This document shows positions 9,911 to 18,814 of a DNA stretch of 64,000 nucleotides, piece after piece. Each line of letters starts with the position of its first letter. Position 1 is the stretch's first letter. Where the stretch lies: the NCBI RefSeq assembly GCF_000819745.1, contig NZ_CDDA01000008.1, positions 131,223 to 195,222 on the forward strand, in the 5' to 3' direction. The position numbers were made by a program, and so were the translations under genes. The stretch comes from Aeromonas bestiarum (GTDB lineage: Bacteria > Pseudomonadota > Gammaproteobacteria > Enterobacterales > Aeromonadaceae). Under the pieces are notes generated by a model. It was not told the origin of the DNA. It did not search any database and was given only the letters and a program-made list of their open reading frames with translations.

Positions 9911-9995
9911 TGGTGGAGGGAGAAGGATTCGAACCTTCGAAGGCAGAGCCGTCAGATTTACAGTCTGATCCCTTTGGCCGCTCGGGAACCCCTCC
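9911..9995 (-). tRNA. tRNA-Tyr (GTA), copy 1 (promoter-proximal)
   Basis: 85-nt tRNA-Tyr with encoded CCA and anticodon GTA. First of three tandem copies transcribed from the promoter just upstream at 10011-10038. Confidence 0.97.
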
Positions 9996-10010
9996 CCAAG
10001 TGCGAGGCGC

Positions 10011-10038
10011 ATACTATCAGATCCGGCAGCTTTGTGAA
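10011..10038 (-). promoter_or_regulatory. sigma70-type promoter of tRNA-Tyr cluster
   Basis: Minus strand -35 TTCACA (10033-10038), 16-bp spacer, -10 TAGTAT (10011-10016), followed by a GC-rich discriminator GCGCCTCGC. Such discriminators are typical of stringently controlled stable-RNA promoters. Confidence 0.7.
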
Positions 10039-10341
10039 CCCCTTCTGGTGATATCTGGCGACAAAAAAGTGCGAGTCGGTCATTTTTTGATATCTTTCGC
10101 TCATTTTTCATCCTTATCAACGACTTCTATGTCGATTCCCGGCATGAATGCGGCGAGAGACCCGTGCCGGCAGGCACTGATGGGGCGGGTGGGCCATGTG
10201 CGACTCCTCAGCATTTTCTACTGAAAATATGGCCTCATCTTGTAACTGTGATGGTTGACCGGTTCACGGATGGACATTGCTGCTGCACCATTTTACTCTC
10301 GCCATGTTATTCAACTGTTAACATGGACTGTGGACTCTTCT
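10039..10341. other. intergenic region, tRNA promoter to aminotransferase
   Basis: About 300 bp without a convincing gene. It must hold the plus-strand promoter of the aminotransferase, but no clear -35/-10 pair stands out. The open frame extending upstream of 10342 has no family-like N-terminal sequence. Confidence 0.5.
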
Positions 10342-11574
10342 ATGCAGGCTCTCGATATCGCCGTGTTGCGCGGCCAGTTTCCCGCCCTCAATCAACTGGT
10401 TGATGGCAAGACCCCCATCTTCTTCGACGGCCCGGGCGGCGCTCAGGTGCCTCGGCCCGTGCTCACGGCCATGACCGACTATCTCGGCCACTTCAACGCC
10501 AACCTGGGTGGTCCCTTCTTCTCGGCCCGCGCCACGGAGCAGCAGGCGCAGCGAGCAAGGCAGGCCGTGGCGACCCTGCTGGGGGCGGATCGGGCTGAAG
10601 AGATCGTCTTTGGTGCCAACTTCACCACTCTGACGTTTGCGGTCAGCCGTGCCCTGTCTCGGGAGTGGCAGGCGGGGGACGAGATCATCGTCAGCGCGCT
10701 GGATCACTATTCCAACGTGTCGAGCTGGCAGCAGGCGGCGGCCGATCGCGGCGTTGTGGTGCATCAGGTGCGGGTGGATGTGGCGAGCGGCGGGCTCGAC
10801 TATGCGCATCTGCTGACGCTGCTGGGCCCCAAGACCCGGCTGGTGGCGGTCACTGCGGCATCCAATACCACGGGCACTCTGGTCGATATTCCCCGCATTG
10901 CCGATGCCGTGCACGGGGTCGGGGCTCTGCTGTATGTGGATGCGGTCCACTTTGCGCCCCACGAGCGCATCGACGTGCAGGCCTGGGATTGTGATTTCCT
11001 CGGCTGCTCCGCCTACAAGTTCTTCGGCCCGCACCTCGGCATCCTGTATGGCAAGCACCGTCATCTGGAACGGTTCACGCCCTACAAAGTCGAACCGGCC
11101 AAGAATGTGGCGCCCTACAAGTGGGAGACTGGCACCCAGAACTGGGAAGCCCTGGCCGGGGTGGAGGCGACGGTCGAATATCTGGCTTCGCTGTCCGGGC
11201 TGGACGCCGCCGAACATGATCTGGAGGCGCGTCTCGATATGGCATTTGCCCGCAGCCGGGCCCATGAGCAGCAGCTCGGCGCCCATCTGCTGGCCAGGCT
11301 GGCCGAACGGCCCTGGTTCACCCTGCACGGCATCAACGACAGTCAGGGGCGCACCCCGACCTTCGCCATCACCTCGAGCCGCCATACGCCGACCGAGATG
11401 GCCGAGTATCTCGGCCAGCATCAGGTATGCAGCTGGGCCGGCCACTTCTATGCGCTGGCGCTGGTGGAACAGTTGGGGGTGAGTGAGGGAGTGTTGCGGG
11501 TGGGCTGCATGCACTACAACACGCAGGCCGAGATCGATCGGCTGTTCGCTCTGCTCGATGACATGCCGTATTAA
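10342..11574 (+). CDS. class V aminotransferase, cysteine desulfurase-like (VC1184 type)
   Basis: PLP-dependent fold-type I enzyme related to cysteine desulfurases, 410 residues. Visible features: N-terminal FFDGPGGAQVPRPV, cofactor-binding aspartate in LLYVDAVHFAPHERID, and the Schiff-base lysine in GCSAYKFFGPHLG (Lys226). The sequence matches the cysteine desulfurase-like subfamily often annotated from Vibrio VC1184 rather than IscS or SufS, and there are no Fe-S assembly genes next to it. The actual substrate is unknown. The start at 10342 (MQALDIAVLRGQFPAL) is chosen because the family begins here, although the ribosome site is weak and the frame is open from 10255. Confidence 0.82.
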   Translation: MQALDIAVLRGQFPALNQLVDGKTPIFFDGPGGAQVPRPVLTAMTDYLGHFNANLGGPFFSARATEQQAQRARQAVATLLGADRAEEIVFGANFTTLTFAVSRALSREWQAGDEIIVSALDHYSNVSSWQQAAADRGVVVHQVRVDVASGGLDYAHLLTLLGPKTRLVAVTAASNTTGTLVDIPRIADAVHGVGALLYVDAVHFAPHERIDVQAWDCDFLGCSAYKFFGPHLGILYGKHRHLERFTPYKVEPAKNVAPYKWETGTQNWEALAGVEATVEYLASLSGLDAAEHDLEARLDMAFARSRAHEQQLGAHLLARLAERPWFTLHGINDSQGRTPTFAITSSRHTPTEMAEYLGQHQVCSWAGHFYALALVEQLGVSEGVLRVGCMHYNTQAEIDRLFALLDDMPY

Positions 11575-11627
11575 AACAGCACAGCCCGGGGATGCCGGGC
11601 CGTGTCGCCTCATATGTCTGCTGCCTG

Positions 11628-12689
11628 CTAGCGACCCACTATGGCGTGGTGAATATCCTGCAGTGGCAGTATGTGGCGGGCGGCCCCGAGCTTGATGGCC
11701 TCCTTGGGCATGCCGAACACCACGCAGGAGGCCTCATCCTGGGCGAAGGTGTTGGCGCCCGCCTCCAGCATCTCTCTTAGCCCGCGCGCACCATCATCCC
11801 CCATTCCCGTCATTATGATGCCGGTGGCATTGCCACCGGCAAACTTGGCCACGGATCGAAACAGCACATCCACCGAGGGGCGGTGACGGTTGATGAGGGG
11901 GCCGTCCATCACATCGACGTGATAGTAGGCGCCGCTGCGCTTGAGCAGCATGTGCTTGCCCCCCGGCGCTATGAGCGCCAGACCCGGAATGACCCTGTCA
12001 TTGCTCTTCGCCTCCCTGACTTCGATCTGGCATATGTTGTTGAGCCGCTCGGCGAAGGAGGCGGTGAACTTCTCCGGCATGTGTTGCACTATGACGATGC
12101 CGGGACAGACGCGAGGCAGGGTCGTCAGCACGGCTTCCAGCGCCTGGGTGCCGCCGGTGGAGGTGCCGATCGCCACGATCCGCTCCGTGGTCTGGGCCAT
12201 TGCATGCTGGCTGGCCGCGGGCATGATAGCGTCGGCGTTGAGTTTGGCGGCGACTGTGGCCACAGGCGCCTTGCCCAGTCGTTTGACATTGGCCTGGGCA
12301 GCGGCGCGCACCGCCATGGCCAGCGCTTGCGCCGACTCCTGCAGAAAGCTTTTGAGGCCGATCGTGGGCTTGGTGATGATGTCCACTGCGCCGGCGGCCA
12401 TGGCCTGCAGCGTGGTTTCCGCCCCCTTCTCGGTGAGGGAAGAGCAGATCACCACTGGGGTGGGGTGCTCGGCCATGATCTTGGTGAGAAAGGTGATGCC
12501 ATCCATGCGCGGCATCTCCACATCCAGCACTATCACGTCGGGCCACTCTTTTTTCAGCTTCTCCAGTGCAAACAGCGGGTCAGACGCGGTGGCAATCACC
12601 TTGATATCAGGCTCCTGTTCCAGAATGGCCTGCAATACCTGCCTGACCACGGCGGAGTCATCCACCAGCATGACCTTGATCTGTTTCAT
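11628..12689 (-). CDS. cheB: chemotaxis protein-glutamate methylesterase/deamidase CheB
   Basis: Removes methyl groups from chemoreceptor glutamates and deamidates glutamines. 353 residues: receiver domain (about 1-120, phospho-acceptor Asp56 in [12 protein letters not shown]), linker, then the methylesterase domain with catalytic serine in [13 protein letters not shown], histidine in [10 protein letters not shown] and aspartate in [10 protein letters not shown]. It is the last gene of the minus-strand chemosensory cluster, 12 bp after cheD. All catalytic residues are present. Confidence 0.96.
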   Translation of the reverse strand: MKQIKVMLVDDSAVVRQVLQAILEQEPDIKVIATASDPLFALEKLKKEWPDVIVLDVEMPRMDGITFLTKIMAEHPTPVVICSSLTEKGAETTLQAMAAGAVDIITKPTIGLKSFLQESAQALAMAVRAAAQANVKRLGKAPVATVAAKLNADAIMPAASQHAMAQTTERIVAIGTSTGGTQALEAVLTTLPRVCPGIVIVQHMPEKFTASFAERLNNICQIEVREAKSNDRVIPGLALIAPGGKHMLLKRSGAYYHVDVMDGPLINRHRPSVDVLFRSVAKFAGGNATGIIMTGMGDDGARGLREMLEAGANTFAQDEASCVVFGMPKEAIKLGAARHILPLQDIHHAIVGR

Positions 12690-12701
12690 AGCCCAGTTCC
12701 C

Positions 12702-13172
12702 TTAACGATGTGGCAGCCGGTGATGGCGTACCCAGACATTGCCGTTGGCCAGTTCAAAAATCAGGCTTCTGTGTCCTGCATGTCCGAGATGATGAGCCTT
12801 GATCGACAGCCCTAGGTGCTGCGTCAGTTGCCAGGCCGCCTTGATGTTTTTAATGGCCACATTCATGGTGTTGAGTGTCTGCTGTTCGATAAACATGTTG
12901 CCGCCGCCGAACAACTTGACCTCGTATTCGTGAATGGGGGCGGGGTACTTGCTTATTTCATTGATAAACAACTGGATTGCCTCATCCGCATAGCGGCCAT
13001 CCAGCCCGTCATCGTTGTGGCCACGGCTGGGTAGCATGTAGTGGCACATGCCACCCCGTTTCTGCTCAGGGTGCCACATGGTAATGGCCACGCAGGAGCC
13101 CAGATGGGTGCGGATGATGGTGTCGTCCTGACCAAAAAAGAACTCTCCCGGTTGCAGCACTATCTCTTTCAT
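12702..13172 (-). CDS. cheD: chemoreceptor glutamine deamidase CheD
   Basis: Deamidates receptor glutamines and in other bacteria also partners CheC. 156 residues, with the catalytic cysteine and histidine in HLGSCVAI and MCHYMLPSR. It lies between cheR and cheB with 10-12 bp gaps, indicating co-transcription. No CheC gene is seen in the window, so CheD probably acts on the receptors encoded in the same cluster. Confidence 0.95.
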   Translation of the reverse strand: MKEIVLQPGEFFFGQDDTIIRTHLGSCVAITMWHPEQKRGGMCHYMLPSRGHNDDGLDGRYADEAIQLFINEISKYPAPIHEYEVKLFGGGNMFIEQQTLNTMNVAIKNIKAAWQLTQHLGLSIKAHHLGHAGHRSLIFELANGNVWVRHHRLPHR

Positions 13173-13182
13173 CTTGAAACCC

Positions 13183-13986
13183 TCAGGGTTTCAGATAGAT
13201 GGAGGGCGACACCAGTTGCAAACCGTGGGGCAGGCCGTTCAGGCTCTCCGCATGGCTGACGATGAGGTAGCCTCCCTTCTTCAAGCGCGGCACCAGGCGC
13301 TGCAGCACCTGCCCCTTGGTTTCCCGATTGAAATAGATCATCACATTGCGGATCAGAATGATGTCGAACATGCCGATGTCGGGCAGCTCCTGATTCAGGT
13401 TGATGTGATGAAATTGCACCTTGTCCCGGAGTTTTCGATCGATGATGAAGGTCCCCTCCTGAAAGCCGACGCCCTTCAGGCAGTACTTCATCAGGAAGGA
13501 GAGTGGAATATTATGGGCCCGCTCGATGGGATATTGCCCCGATCTGGCCTGCTCCAGCACCCGGGTCGAGATATCCGAGGCAATCACCTCCCAATTGCCC
13601 TGGCTCAAGGTGTCGGCCAGCGTCATGGCCAGACTGTAAGGTTCTTCGCCGGACGAGCTGGCCGCGCTCCAGATGCGCACCGCCCGCTCTTTTGGCTGTC
13701 GTGCCAGCACCTTCTCGCTGAGAAATTCGAAGTGCTTTGGCTCCCGGAAAAAGTAGGTCTCGTTGGTGGTGAGCAGATCCAGCGCGATCTGCAGCTCTGG
13801 CCCCCGGTTGTTCATGATCAGGCTGAAATAGTCGCCATAGCTCTCCAGTTCGTAGTGACAGAGCCGTTTTGACAGTCGGCTGGCAACCAGCGCCTTCTTC
13901 GCCGGTGACAGATCTATGCCCGCCGTTTGGTGGATCCAGCGTTGAAACTGCGTAAATTCATCATCATGCAACTGGGTCTGATACAC
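13183..13986 (-). CDS. cheR: chemotaxis protein methyltransferase CheR
   Basis: SAM-dependent methylation of receptor glutamates. 267 residues: N-terminal helical CheR_N domain, then a Rossmann methyltransferase domain with IWSAASSSGEEPYSLAM (SAM loop) and FDIILIRNVMIYF. No TPR extension. It follows the PAS chemoreceptor gene after a perfect hairpin at 14014-14042. Two receptors of the cluster end in a DFVRF pentapeptide that could dock this enzyme. Confidence 0.96.
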   Translation of the reverse strand: MYQTQLHDDEFTQFQRWIHQTAGIDLSPAKKALVASRLSKRLCHYELESYGDYFSLIMNNRGPELQIALDLLTTNETYFFREPKHFEFLSEKVLARQPKERAVRIWSAASSSGEEPYSLAMTLADTLSQGNWEVIASDISTRVLEQARSGQYPIERAHNIPLSFLMKYCLKGVGFQEGTFIIDRKLRDKVQFHHINLNQELPDIGMFDIILIRNVMIYFNRETKGQVLQRLVPRLKKGGYLIVSHAESLNGLPHGLQLVSPSIYLKP

Positions 13987-14013
13987 GGACGGACTCCCTG
14001 TGGTGATAGGAGC

Positions 14014-14042
14014 GTACCGGGTGAGCCACGCTCACCCGGTAC
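14014..14042. repeat. perfect 13-bp stem-loop between receptor and cheR genes
   Basis: GTACCGGGTGAGC (14014-14026) and its exact complement (14030-14042) flank a 3-base loop. On the minus strand no U-tract follows, so it is more likely an mRNA processing or stability element, or a weak Rho-type stop, than an intrinsic terminator. Confidence 0.7.
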
Positions 14043-14047
14043 CTTGC

Positions 14048-16219
14048 TTAGAACCGGACAAAATCAGCGTCGTTGTGGGGGCGAGGGGAGCCATTGAAGC
14101 CATCTTGTCCATTGCCGTCGGTGATGAAACGCCCTCGGGTCGCGGCCCGGGGAGCTGTGGCCTTCTGACCCGTGCCGCCCTTGTGTTGCTCCAGGGTAAA
14201 GAACTCCATGGCCAGTTGCAGTTGCTCGGCCTGGCTGCTCATCTCCTCTGCCGTGGCCGCCAGCTCCTCGCTGCAGGAGGCATTCTGCTGGGTCACCTGG
14301 CTCAGCTGATTCATGGCGATGTTGATCTGGCTGACGCCGGTGGATTGCTCGGCGGAGGCGGCGCTGATCTCCTGCACCAGATCCGAGGTCTTGTTGATGG
14401 AGGGCACCATCTGATCGAGCAGGCGGCCCGCTTTTTCCGCCATGTCGACGCTGCTGGAAGCCAGTTCGCCTATCTCCTGGGCCGCTACCTGGCTGCGCTC
14501 CGCCAGTTTGCGAACCTCGGCGGCGACCACTGCGAAGCCCTTGCCGTGATCCCCCGCGCGGGCGGCTTCGATGGCGGCGTTGAGGGCCAGCAGATTGGTC
14601 TGGTAGGCGATGTCATCTATGATGCCGATCCGTTTGGCAATCTGCTTCATGGCATCGACCGTGAGCTTGACCGCCTCGCCCCCTTCCACCGCCTCCTTGG
14701 CCGCCTTGCTGGCCATGCCGTCCGTGACCTGGGCGTTGTCTGTGTTCTGGTTGATGCTGGCACTCATCTGCTCGATGGAGGCGCTGGTCTCTTCCATGCT
14801 GGATGCCTGTTCACTGCTCGACTGGCTGATGGATTGGGCGGTGGCGCTGACTTGTTCCGAGGCGCTGGAGAGGTTGTCGGACGCGCTCCTTACCTCGGTC
14901 ACTATGTTGGTCAGCGAGATGATGGTTTGATTGAGGGAGTCCTTGGTGGTGCCAAATACCCCGGGGTAGTCGGCCACGATCGTCTGGGTCAGATCCCCCC
15001 GCGCCAGGCATTGCACCACCCGGATCACGTCGTTGAGACTGGTGTCTATCACCTCTGCGATGCGGTTGATGCCTTCTCCCAGAGTCTGGAAGAAGCCACT
15101 CTTGCCCACCAGATCCATGCGTCTGTGCAGCTCCCCGTTGATCACCGCCTGCACTATTTCCGACATCTCCCGCTCGATCGCGACCTCCTTGGTGCGATCA
15201 GACCACTCGACCACAGATCCCAGCCGCTCGCCATCGTCGCTGAACACCGGGTTGGCAATGAGCGAGAAGGTGCGTCCACCGAGCAGGATCTGGGTCTTGT
15301 AGGTGTTGTTCAGCTTGGCCAGCATGCTGCGCTGATGGCCGGGATTCTTGTGGAAGCTGTCAATGTTGGCCCCCATCAGGGTGGACGAATTGAAGCTGAA
15401 GAGTTCCTTCCTGATGTCGGACTCGGCCAGGCTCAGCATCTCTTTGACCGACTCGTTCATGTAGATGATGTTCAAATCTGTGTCGGCAATCATCACGTTG
15501 GTAGTGGCACCATCCAGCGCCCTCTTGACTCGCAGGCTCTCGGCGGCGGCGAGCTTGGCCGCGGCGTTGGCCGCTTTCACCTCATTCTCGATGGCGATCT
15601 CCTTGGTGCGATCGGCCCACTCCACCACTGAACCGAGCCGCTCCCCGCTGTCATTGAAGACAGGGTTGGCGATCAAGGAGAAGATGCGGCCACCGACCGA
15701 GATCTGCGCGCGGTAGGTCTTGTCCAGCTTGGCCAGCATGCTGCGCTGGTGGGACGGATCCTTGTGAAAGGTATCTATGTTCTTGCCCATCAGCTGTCTG
15801 GTGTCGAAGTTGGGCAGATCCTTGCGGATGTCGGATTCCGCCTGCCCCAGCATGGCGAGCACGGCTTCATTCATGTAGACGATGTCGAGGTTGGTATCGG
15901 CGATCATCACATTGGTCGAGGCGCCATCCAGTGCCTTGCGTACCCGCAGGTTCTCGTCATACAGGGCCTGGTTTGCGCTGATGGCCGCCAGCCCGCTGCT
16001 GAGCCGCTGGCCCAGCAGCGTGATGACCTGGTTGAACTCCTGACAGAGTTCCCGCAGCGGGCCGTCCAGTGTGGCCAGTTCCAGCAGGGTCGGTTGTTCA
16101 CCCTGCGCGATCCCCTGCGAAATGGTGCGAGTGGCGCCGATCAACTGGGTCAGTTGTGCTTGTTGCAAGGTATGAGCGCTACCGTTGCCGAAGAGATTGC
16201 CAAAGAATGATTGAGTCAT
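14048..16219 (-). CDS. soluble methyl-accepting chemotaxis protein with tandem PAS domains
   Basis: Cytosolic chemoreceptor of about 723 residues with no membrane helix. After an N-terminal helical segment come two near-duplicate PAS modules: each begins ALDGA(S/T)TNVMIADT, contains HQRSMLAKL and ends [10 protein letters not shown](A/S)DRTKE. A short HAMP-like linker and the methyl-accepting hairpin domain follow, with the tip motif [20 protein letters not shown]. The C-terminus DADFVRF fits a CheR-binding pentapeptide (aromatics at positions 2 and 5). PAS domains suggest sensing of redox state, oxygen or a small ligand through a cofactor; which one cannot be told. Start set at [10 protein letters not shown]; the frame opens 27 bases earlier. 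Confidence 0.92.
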   Translation of the reverse strand: MTQSFFGNLFGNGSAHTLQQAQLTQLIGATRTISQGIAQGEQPTLLELATLDGPLRELCQEFNQVITLLGQRLSSGLAAISANQALYDENLRVRKALDGASTNVMIADTNLDIVYMNEAVLAMLGQAESDIRKDLPNFDTRQLMGKNIDTFHKDPSHQRSMLAKLDKTYRAQISVGGRIFSLIANPVFNDSGERLGSVVEWADRTKEIAIENEVKAANAAAKLAAAESLRVKRALDGATTNVMIADTDLNIIYMNESVKEMLSLAESDIRKELFSFNSSTLMGANIDSFHKNPGHQRSMLAKLNNTYKTQILLGGRTFSLIANPVFSDDGERLGSVVEWSDRTKEVAIEREMSEIVQAVINGELHRRMDLVGKSGFFQTLGEGINRIAEVIDTSLNDVIRVVQCLARGDLTQTIVADYPGVFGTTKDSLNQTIISLTNIVTEVRSASDNLSSASEQVSATAQSISQSSSEQASSMEETSASIEQMSASINQNTDNAQVTDGMASKAAKEAVEGGEAVKLTVDAMKQIAKRIGIIDDIAYQTNLLALNAAIEAARAGDHGKGFAVVAAEVRKLAERSQVAAQEIGELASSSVDMAEKAGRLLDQMVPSINKTSDLVQEISAASAEQSTGVSQINIAMNQLSQVTQQNASCSEELAATAEEMSSQAEQLQLAMEFFTLEQHKGGTGQKATAPRAATRGRFITDGNGQDGFNGSPRPHNDADFVRF

Positions 16220-16291
16220 GGGCCTTATCCTTGTGCGACATGTCATTGCTGTGTGGAGTGAGCGACACTCTCGTTGTTGTTGACGCCGGGG

Positions 16292-16864
16292 TTATGGCGT
16301 TGGCTGTCTCTGCTCCTGCAGCCGTTCCTGCTGCTGGGTCAGTTCACTGAGCTGTGTCATCTCGTCGATGGAGAGTACCTTCTCGGTATTGATGAGGATG
16401 ACGAACTTGCCGTTCACCTTGCCCATGCCGCTGATGAAGTCGGCCCGGATGCGGGCGCCAAAACTGGGTGGCGGCTCTATCTCGTTGCAGGGAATGGTCA
16501 GCACTTCCGAGACCGAATCCACCACGACCCCTATGTCCTGATTGCCGTGCTCGGGATCATCCGGGTGCATTCCTTCGATGATGACGATGCAACTGCGACG
16601 GGTGATGCTGGAGGGGGCATTGCCAAAGCGGGCGTTGAGATCCACCACCGAGACCACGGCACCCCTGAGGTTGATCACGCCGCGGATGAAGCTCGGCATC
16701 ATGGGGATGGGGGTGATGTTGCCGTATTCGATGATCTCCTTGACCCCGAGAATGTTGATGGCAAACATCTCACCCTTGATCAGGAAGGTCAGGTACTGGG
16801 CATCGCCCTGATTGTCATGAGCCAGCGTGACTGGCTGTGGGACCACTTCGGTTGACATGCTCAT
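16292..16864 (-). CDS. cheW: chemotaxis coupling protein CheW
   Basis: Scaffold that links receptors to the CheA kinase. 190 residues with one CheW domain: YLTFLIKGEMFAINILGVKEI at the start of the fold, IRGVINLRGAVVSVVDL in the core, and a later VVDSVSEVLTI strand. GGAGAG lies before the ATG. It sits between two receptor genes, 12 bp after the stop of the upstream one. Confidence 0.95.
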   Translation of the reverse strand: MSMSTEVVPQPVTLAHDNQGDAQYLTFLIKGEMFAINILGVKEIIEYGNITPIPMMPSFIRGVINLRGAVVSVVDLNARFGNAPSSITRRSCIVIIEGMHPDDPEHGNQDIGVVVDSVSEVLTIPCNEIEPPPSFGARIRADFISGMGKVNGKFVILINTEKVLSIDEMTQLSELTQQQERLQEQRQPTP

Positions 16865-16876
16865 GAGTCTCTCCGG

Positions 16877-18799
16877 TTAAAAGCGGACAAAATCGGCTTC
16901 GTCAACCTGGGGTTGCGGTGCCGTATTGCCGTGCAGCGGGTGTTGGGCAGGCATGACAAACTTGCCTCTGGGGGGGGCGCCCCTGTGCGTGCCCTCGCTG
17001 AATTTTGAGGGCCTGACCAGGTTCTCCAGCGAGAAGAAGTCCATGGTCTGCTGCAGTTCATTGGCCTGGGAGCTCATCTCCTCGGCGGTGGCGGCCAGCT
17101 CCTCGCTGCTGGCAGCGTTCTGCTGGGTCACCTGATTGAGCTGGTTCATGGCCATGCTGATCTGGTTCGCCGCGCTGGCCTGCTCGCCGGACGCCGCGTT
17201 GATCTCCTGGACCAGATCGGATGTCTTGCGAATGGAAGGCACTATCTTGTCGAGCAGGCTGCCCGCTTTCTCTGCGGTATCGACGCTGCTGGAGGAGAGT
17301 TCCCCTATCTCCTGGGCCGCAATCTGGCTGCGCTCTGCCAGTTTGCGCACCTCTGCGGCCACCACCGCAAAGCCCTTGCCGTGTTCGCCGGCGCGGGCCG
17401 CCTCTATGGCGGCATTGAGCGCCAGCAGGTTGGTCTGGTAGGCGATGTCATCGATGATGCTGACTTTGCGGGCTATCTGTTGCATCGCCGCCACGGTTTG
17501 CTGTACCGAGCGGCCCCCTTCGGTCGCTTCGAGGACGGCGCTGCTTGCCATGTTGTCGGTCACCTTGGCGTTGTCCGTGTTCTGGTTGATGCTGGCACTC
17601 ATCTGCTCTATGGAGGCGCTGGTCTCTTCCACGCTCGCGGCCTGTTCACTGGTAGCCTGACTCAGGGACTGGGCCGTGGTGCTGACCTGGCTGGAGGCGT
17701 TGGTGAGGTTGTCGGCGGCGTTGCGTACCTCTTCAATGATGGCCGTCAGGGCGTCTATGGTGCTGTTGAGACCATCCTTGGTCTGACCAAAAATCCCCGG
17801 GTAGGGCTGATCTATCTTCTGGGTGAGATCCCCCCGCGACAGGGCGGTGGCGATGCGCATGACATCCTTGAGGCTGGTATCTGTGACGTTGGACAAGCGG
17901 TTCAGCAGCTCTGACAAGCGCTTGATATAACCCTGCCGATCGTCCAGCGCTATCTTGTAGCTGAAATCCCCCTGCTCGACGGCGGCAGTGACCAGGGTTT
18001 CGATGTCGTTGATGAGGGCCGTCAGCTTGTTGACCATGTTTTGCATGGCCATCAAGAGTTGGCCCGCCTCATCGTTGGCCCCTATGGTGATGGTGACGTC
18101 GAGGTTGCCCTCCGCCAGATGGTTGGCCACCTGCAGCGCCTGATTGATGGGGGCTATGATGCTGCGGATGAGCACTATGCCAAACCAGGCCGCGGCCACT
18201 ATGCCCGCCGTGACCACCACCATCATGGTGAGCAGCATGGCGTCGTACCAGGATTGAGCCTGTTCATATTCGGCTTTGGCCACATCGAGTTGCAGACTGA
18301 CCAGCTCGGTTATCTTGTTGCCTATGGGATCGATGGAGCCGTAAAGCTTGCCGTCAAAATCATTGAGGCTGCCGGCGATGACGCCGCGCTGGGTCGCGAG
18401 AAACTGCTCCAGCCGGGTGATGTCGCGATCCGCCGCGCTGAACAGGGTGCCCGCCTCGGCCGACAGTTTCTGCTCGGCTGCGGTCAGCTTGGTGGACTGA
18501 TAACGCTGCCACTCCTGCTTGATCTGCTGCTGGGCCCGCTGGATCTGTTGCAACGCTTCTTCGGCGCTGATGAGGCCTGCATTGGCCTTGTTGACGTTGT
18601 CGATGACGGCGACGGCGTAGTTGTCTGAGATGGTTTTCAGCTGTTTGAGCGGCACCACGCGGTCGTTATAAACCCGCTGCAGGCCCTGGTTGCTGCTCTG
18701 CATGTTGTAAAGTCCCAACCCGCCGACGCCCAGCAGCAGCACGCATAGCAGGCAGAGCAGTATGGTGAGTCGCATTTTAATGGTGGAGTTTCTGAACAT
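16877..18799 (-). CDS. membrane methyl-accepting chemotaxis protein (4-helix-bundle sensor)
   Basis: Transmembrane chemoreceptor of 640 residues. TM1 (about 10-30), a helical periplasmic ligand-binding region of the 4HB_MCP type (about 31-188, many Q/K/E heptads), TM2 (about 189-212), HAMP, then the signalling hairpin with [20 protein letters not shown]. It ends EADFVRF, the same pentapeptide-like tail as the PAS receptor two genes downstream. AGGAG precedes the ATG. The ligand is unknown. Confidence 0.93.
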   Translation of the reverse strand: MFRNSTIKMRLTILLCLLCVLLLGVGGLGLYNMQSSNQGLQRVYNDRVVPLKQLKTISDNYAVAVIDNVNKANAGLISAEEALQQIQRAQQQIKQEWQRYQSTKLTAAEQKLSAEAGTLFSAADRDITRLEQFLATQRGVIAGSLNDFDGKLYGSIDPIGNKITELVSLQLDVAKAEYEQAQSWYDAMLLTMMVVVTAGIVAAAWFGIVLIRSIIAPINQALQVANHLAEGNLDVTITIGANDEAGQLLMAMQNMVNKLTALINDIETLVTAAVEQGDFSYKIALDDRQGYIKRLSELLNRLSNVTDTSLKDVMRIATALSRGDLTQKIDQPYPGIFGQTKDGLNSTIDALTAIIEEVRNAADNLTNASSQVSTTAQSLSQATSEQAASVEETSASIEQMSASINQNTDNAKVTDNMASSAVLEATEGGRSVQQTVAAMQQIARKVSIIDDIAYQTNLLALNAAIEAARAGEHGKGFAVVAAEVRKLAERSQIAAQEIGELSSSSVDTAEKAGSLLDKIVPSIRKTSDLVQEINAASGEQASAANQISMAMNQLNQVTQQNAASSEELAATAEEMSSQANELQQTMDFFSLENLVRPSKFSEGTHRGAPPRGKFVMPAQHPLHGNTAPQPQVDEADFVRF

Positions 18800-18814
18800 G
18801 ACGGGCTCCTGGCG

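Noticed and set aside
9658-9995. Regular direct repeats that could suggest a CRISPR array
   Set aside because: Each repeat is a complete 85-nt tRNA-Tyr with cloverleaf and CCA; spacers are only two and not array-like.
9550-10224. Frames across the tRNA-Tyr cluster, with repeated protein segments such as EGFPSGQRDQTVNL
   Set aside because: These are translations of the three tRNA genes, a well-known source of false proteins.
11580-11606. GC-rich hairpin between the aminotransferase and cheB
   Set aside because: GCCCGG/CCGGGC stem lacks a U-tract on either strand; not called as a terminator.
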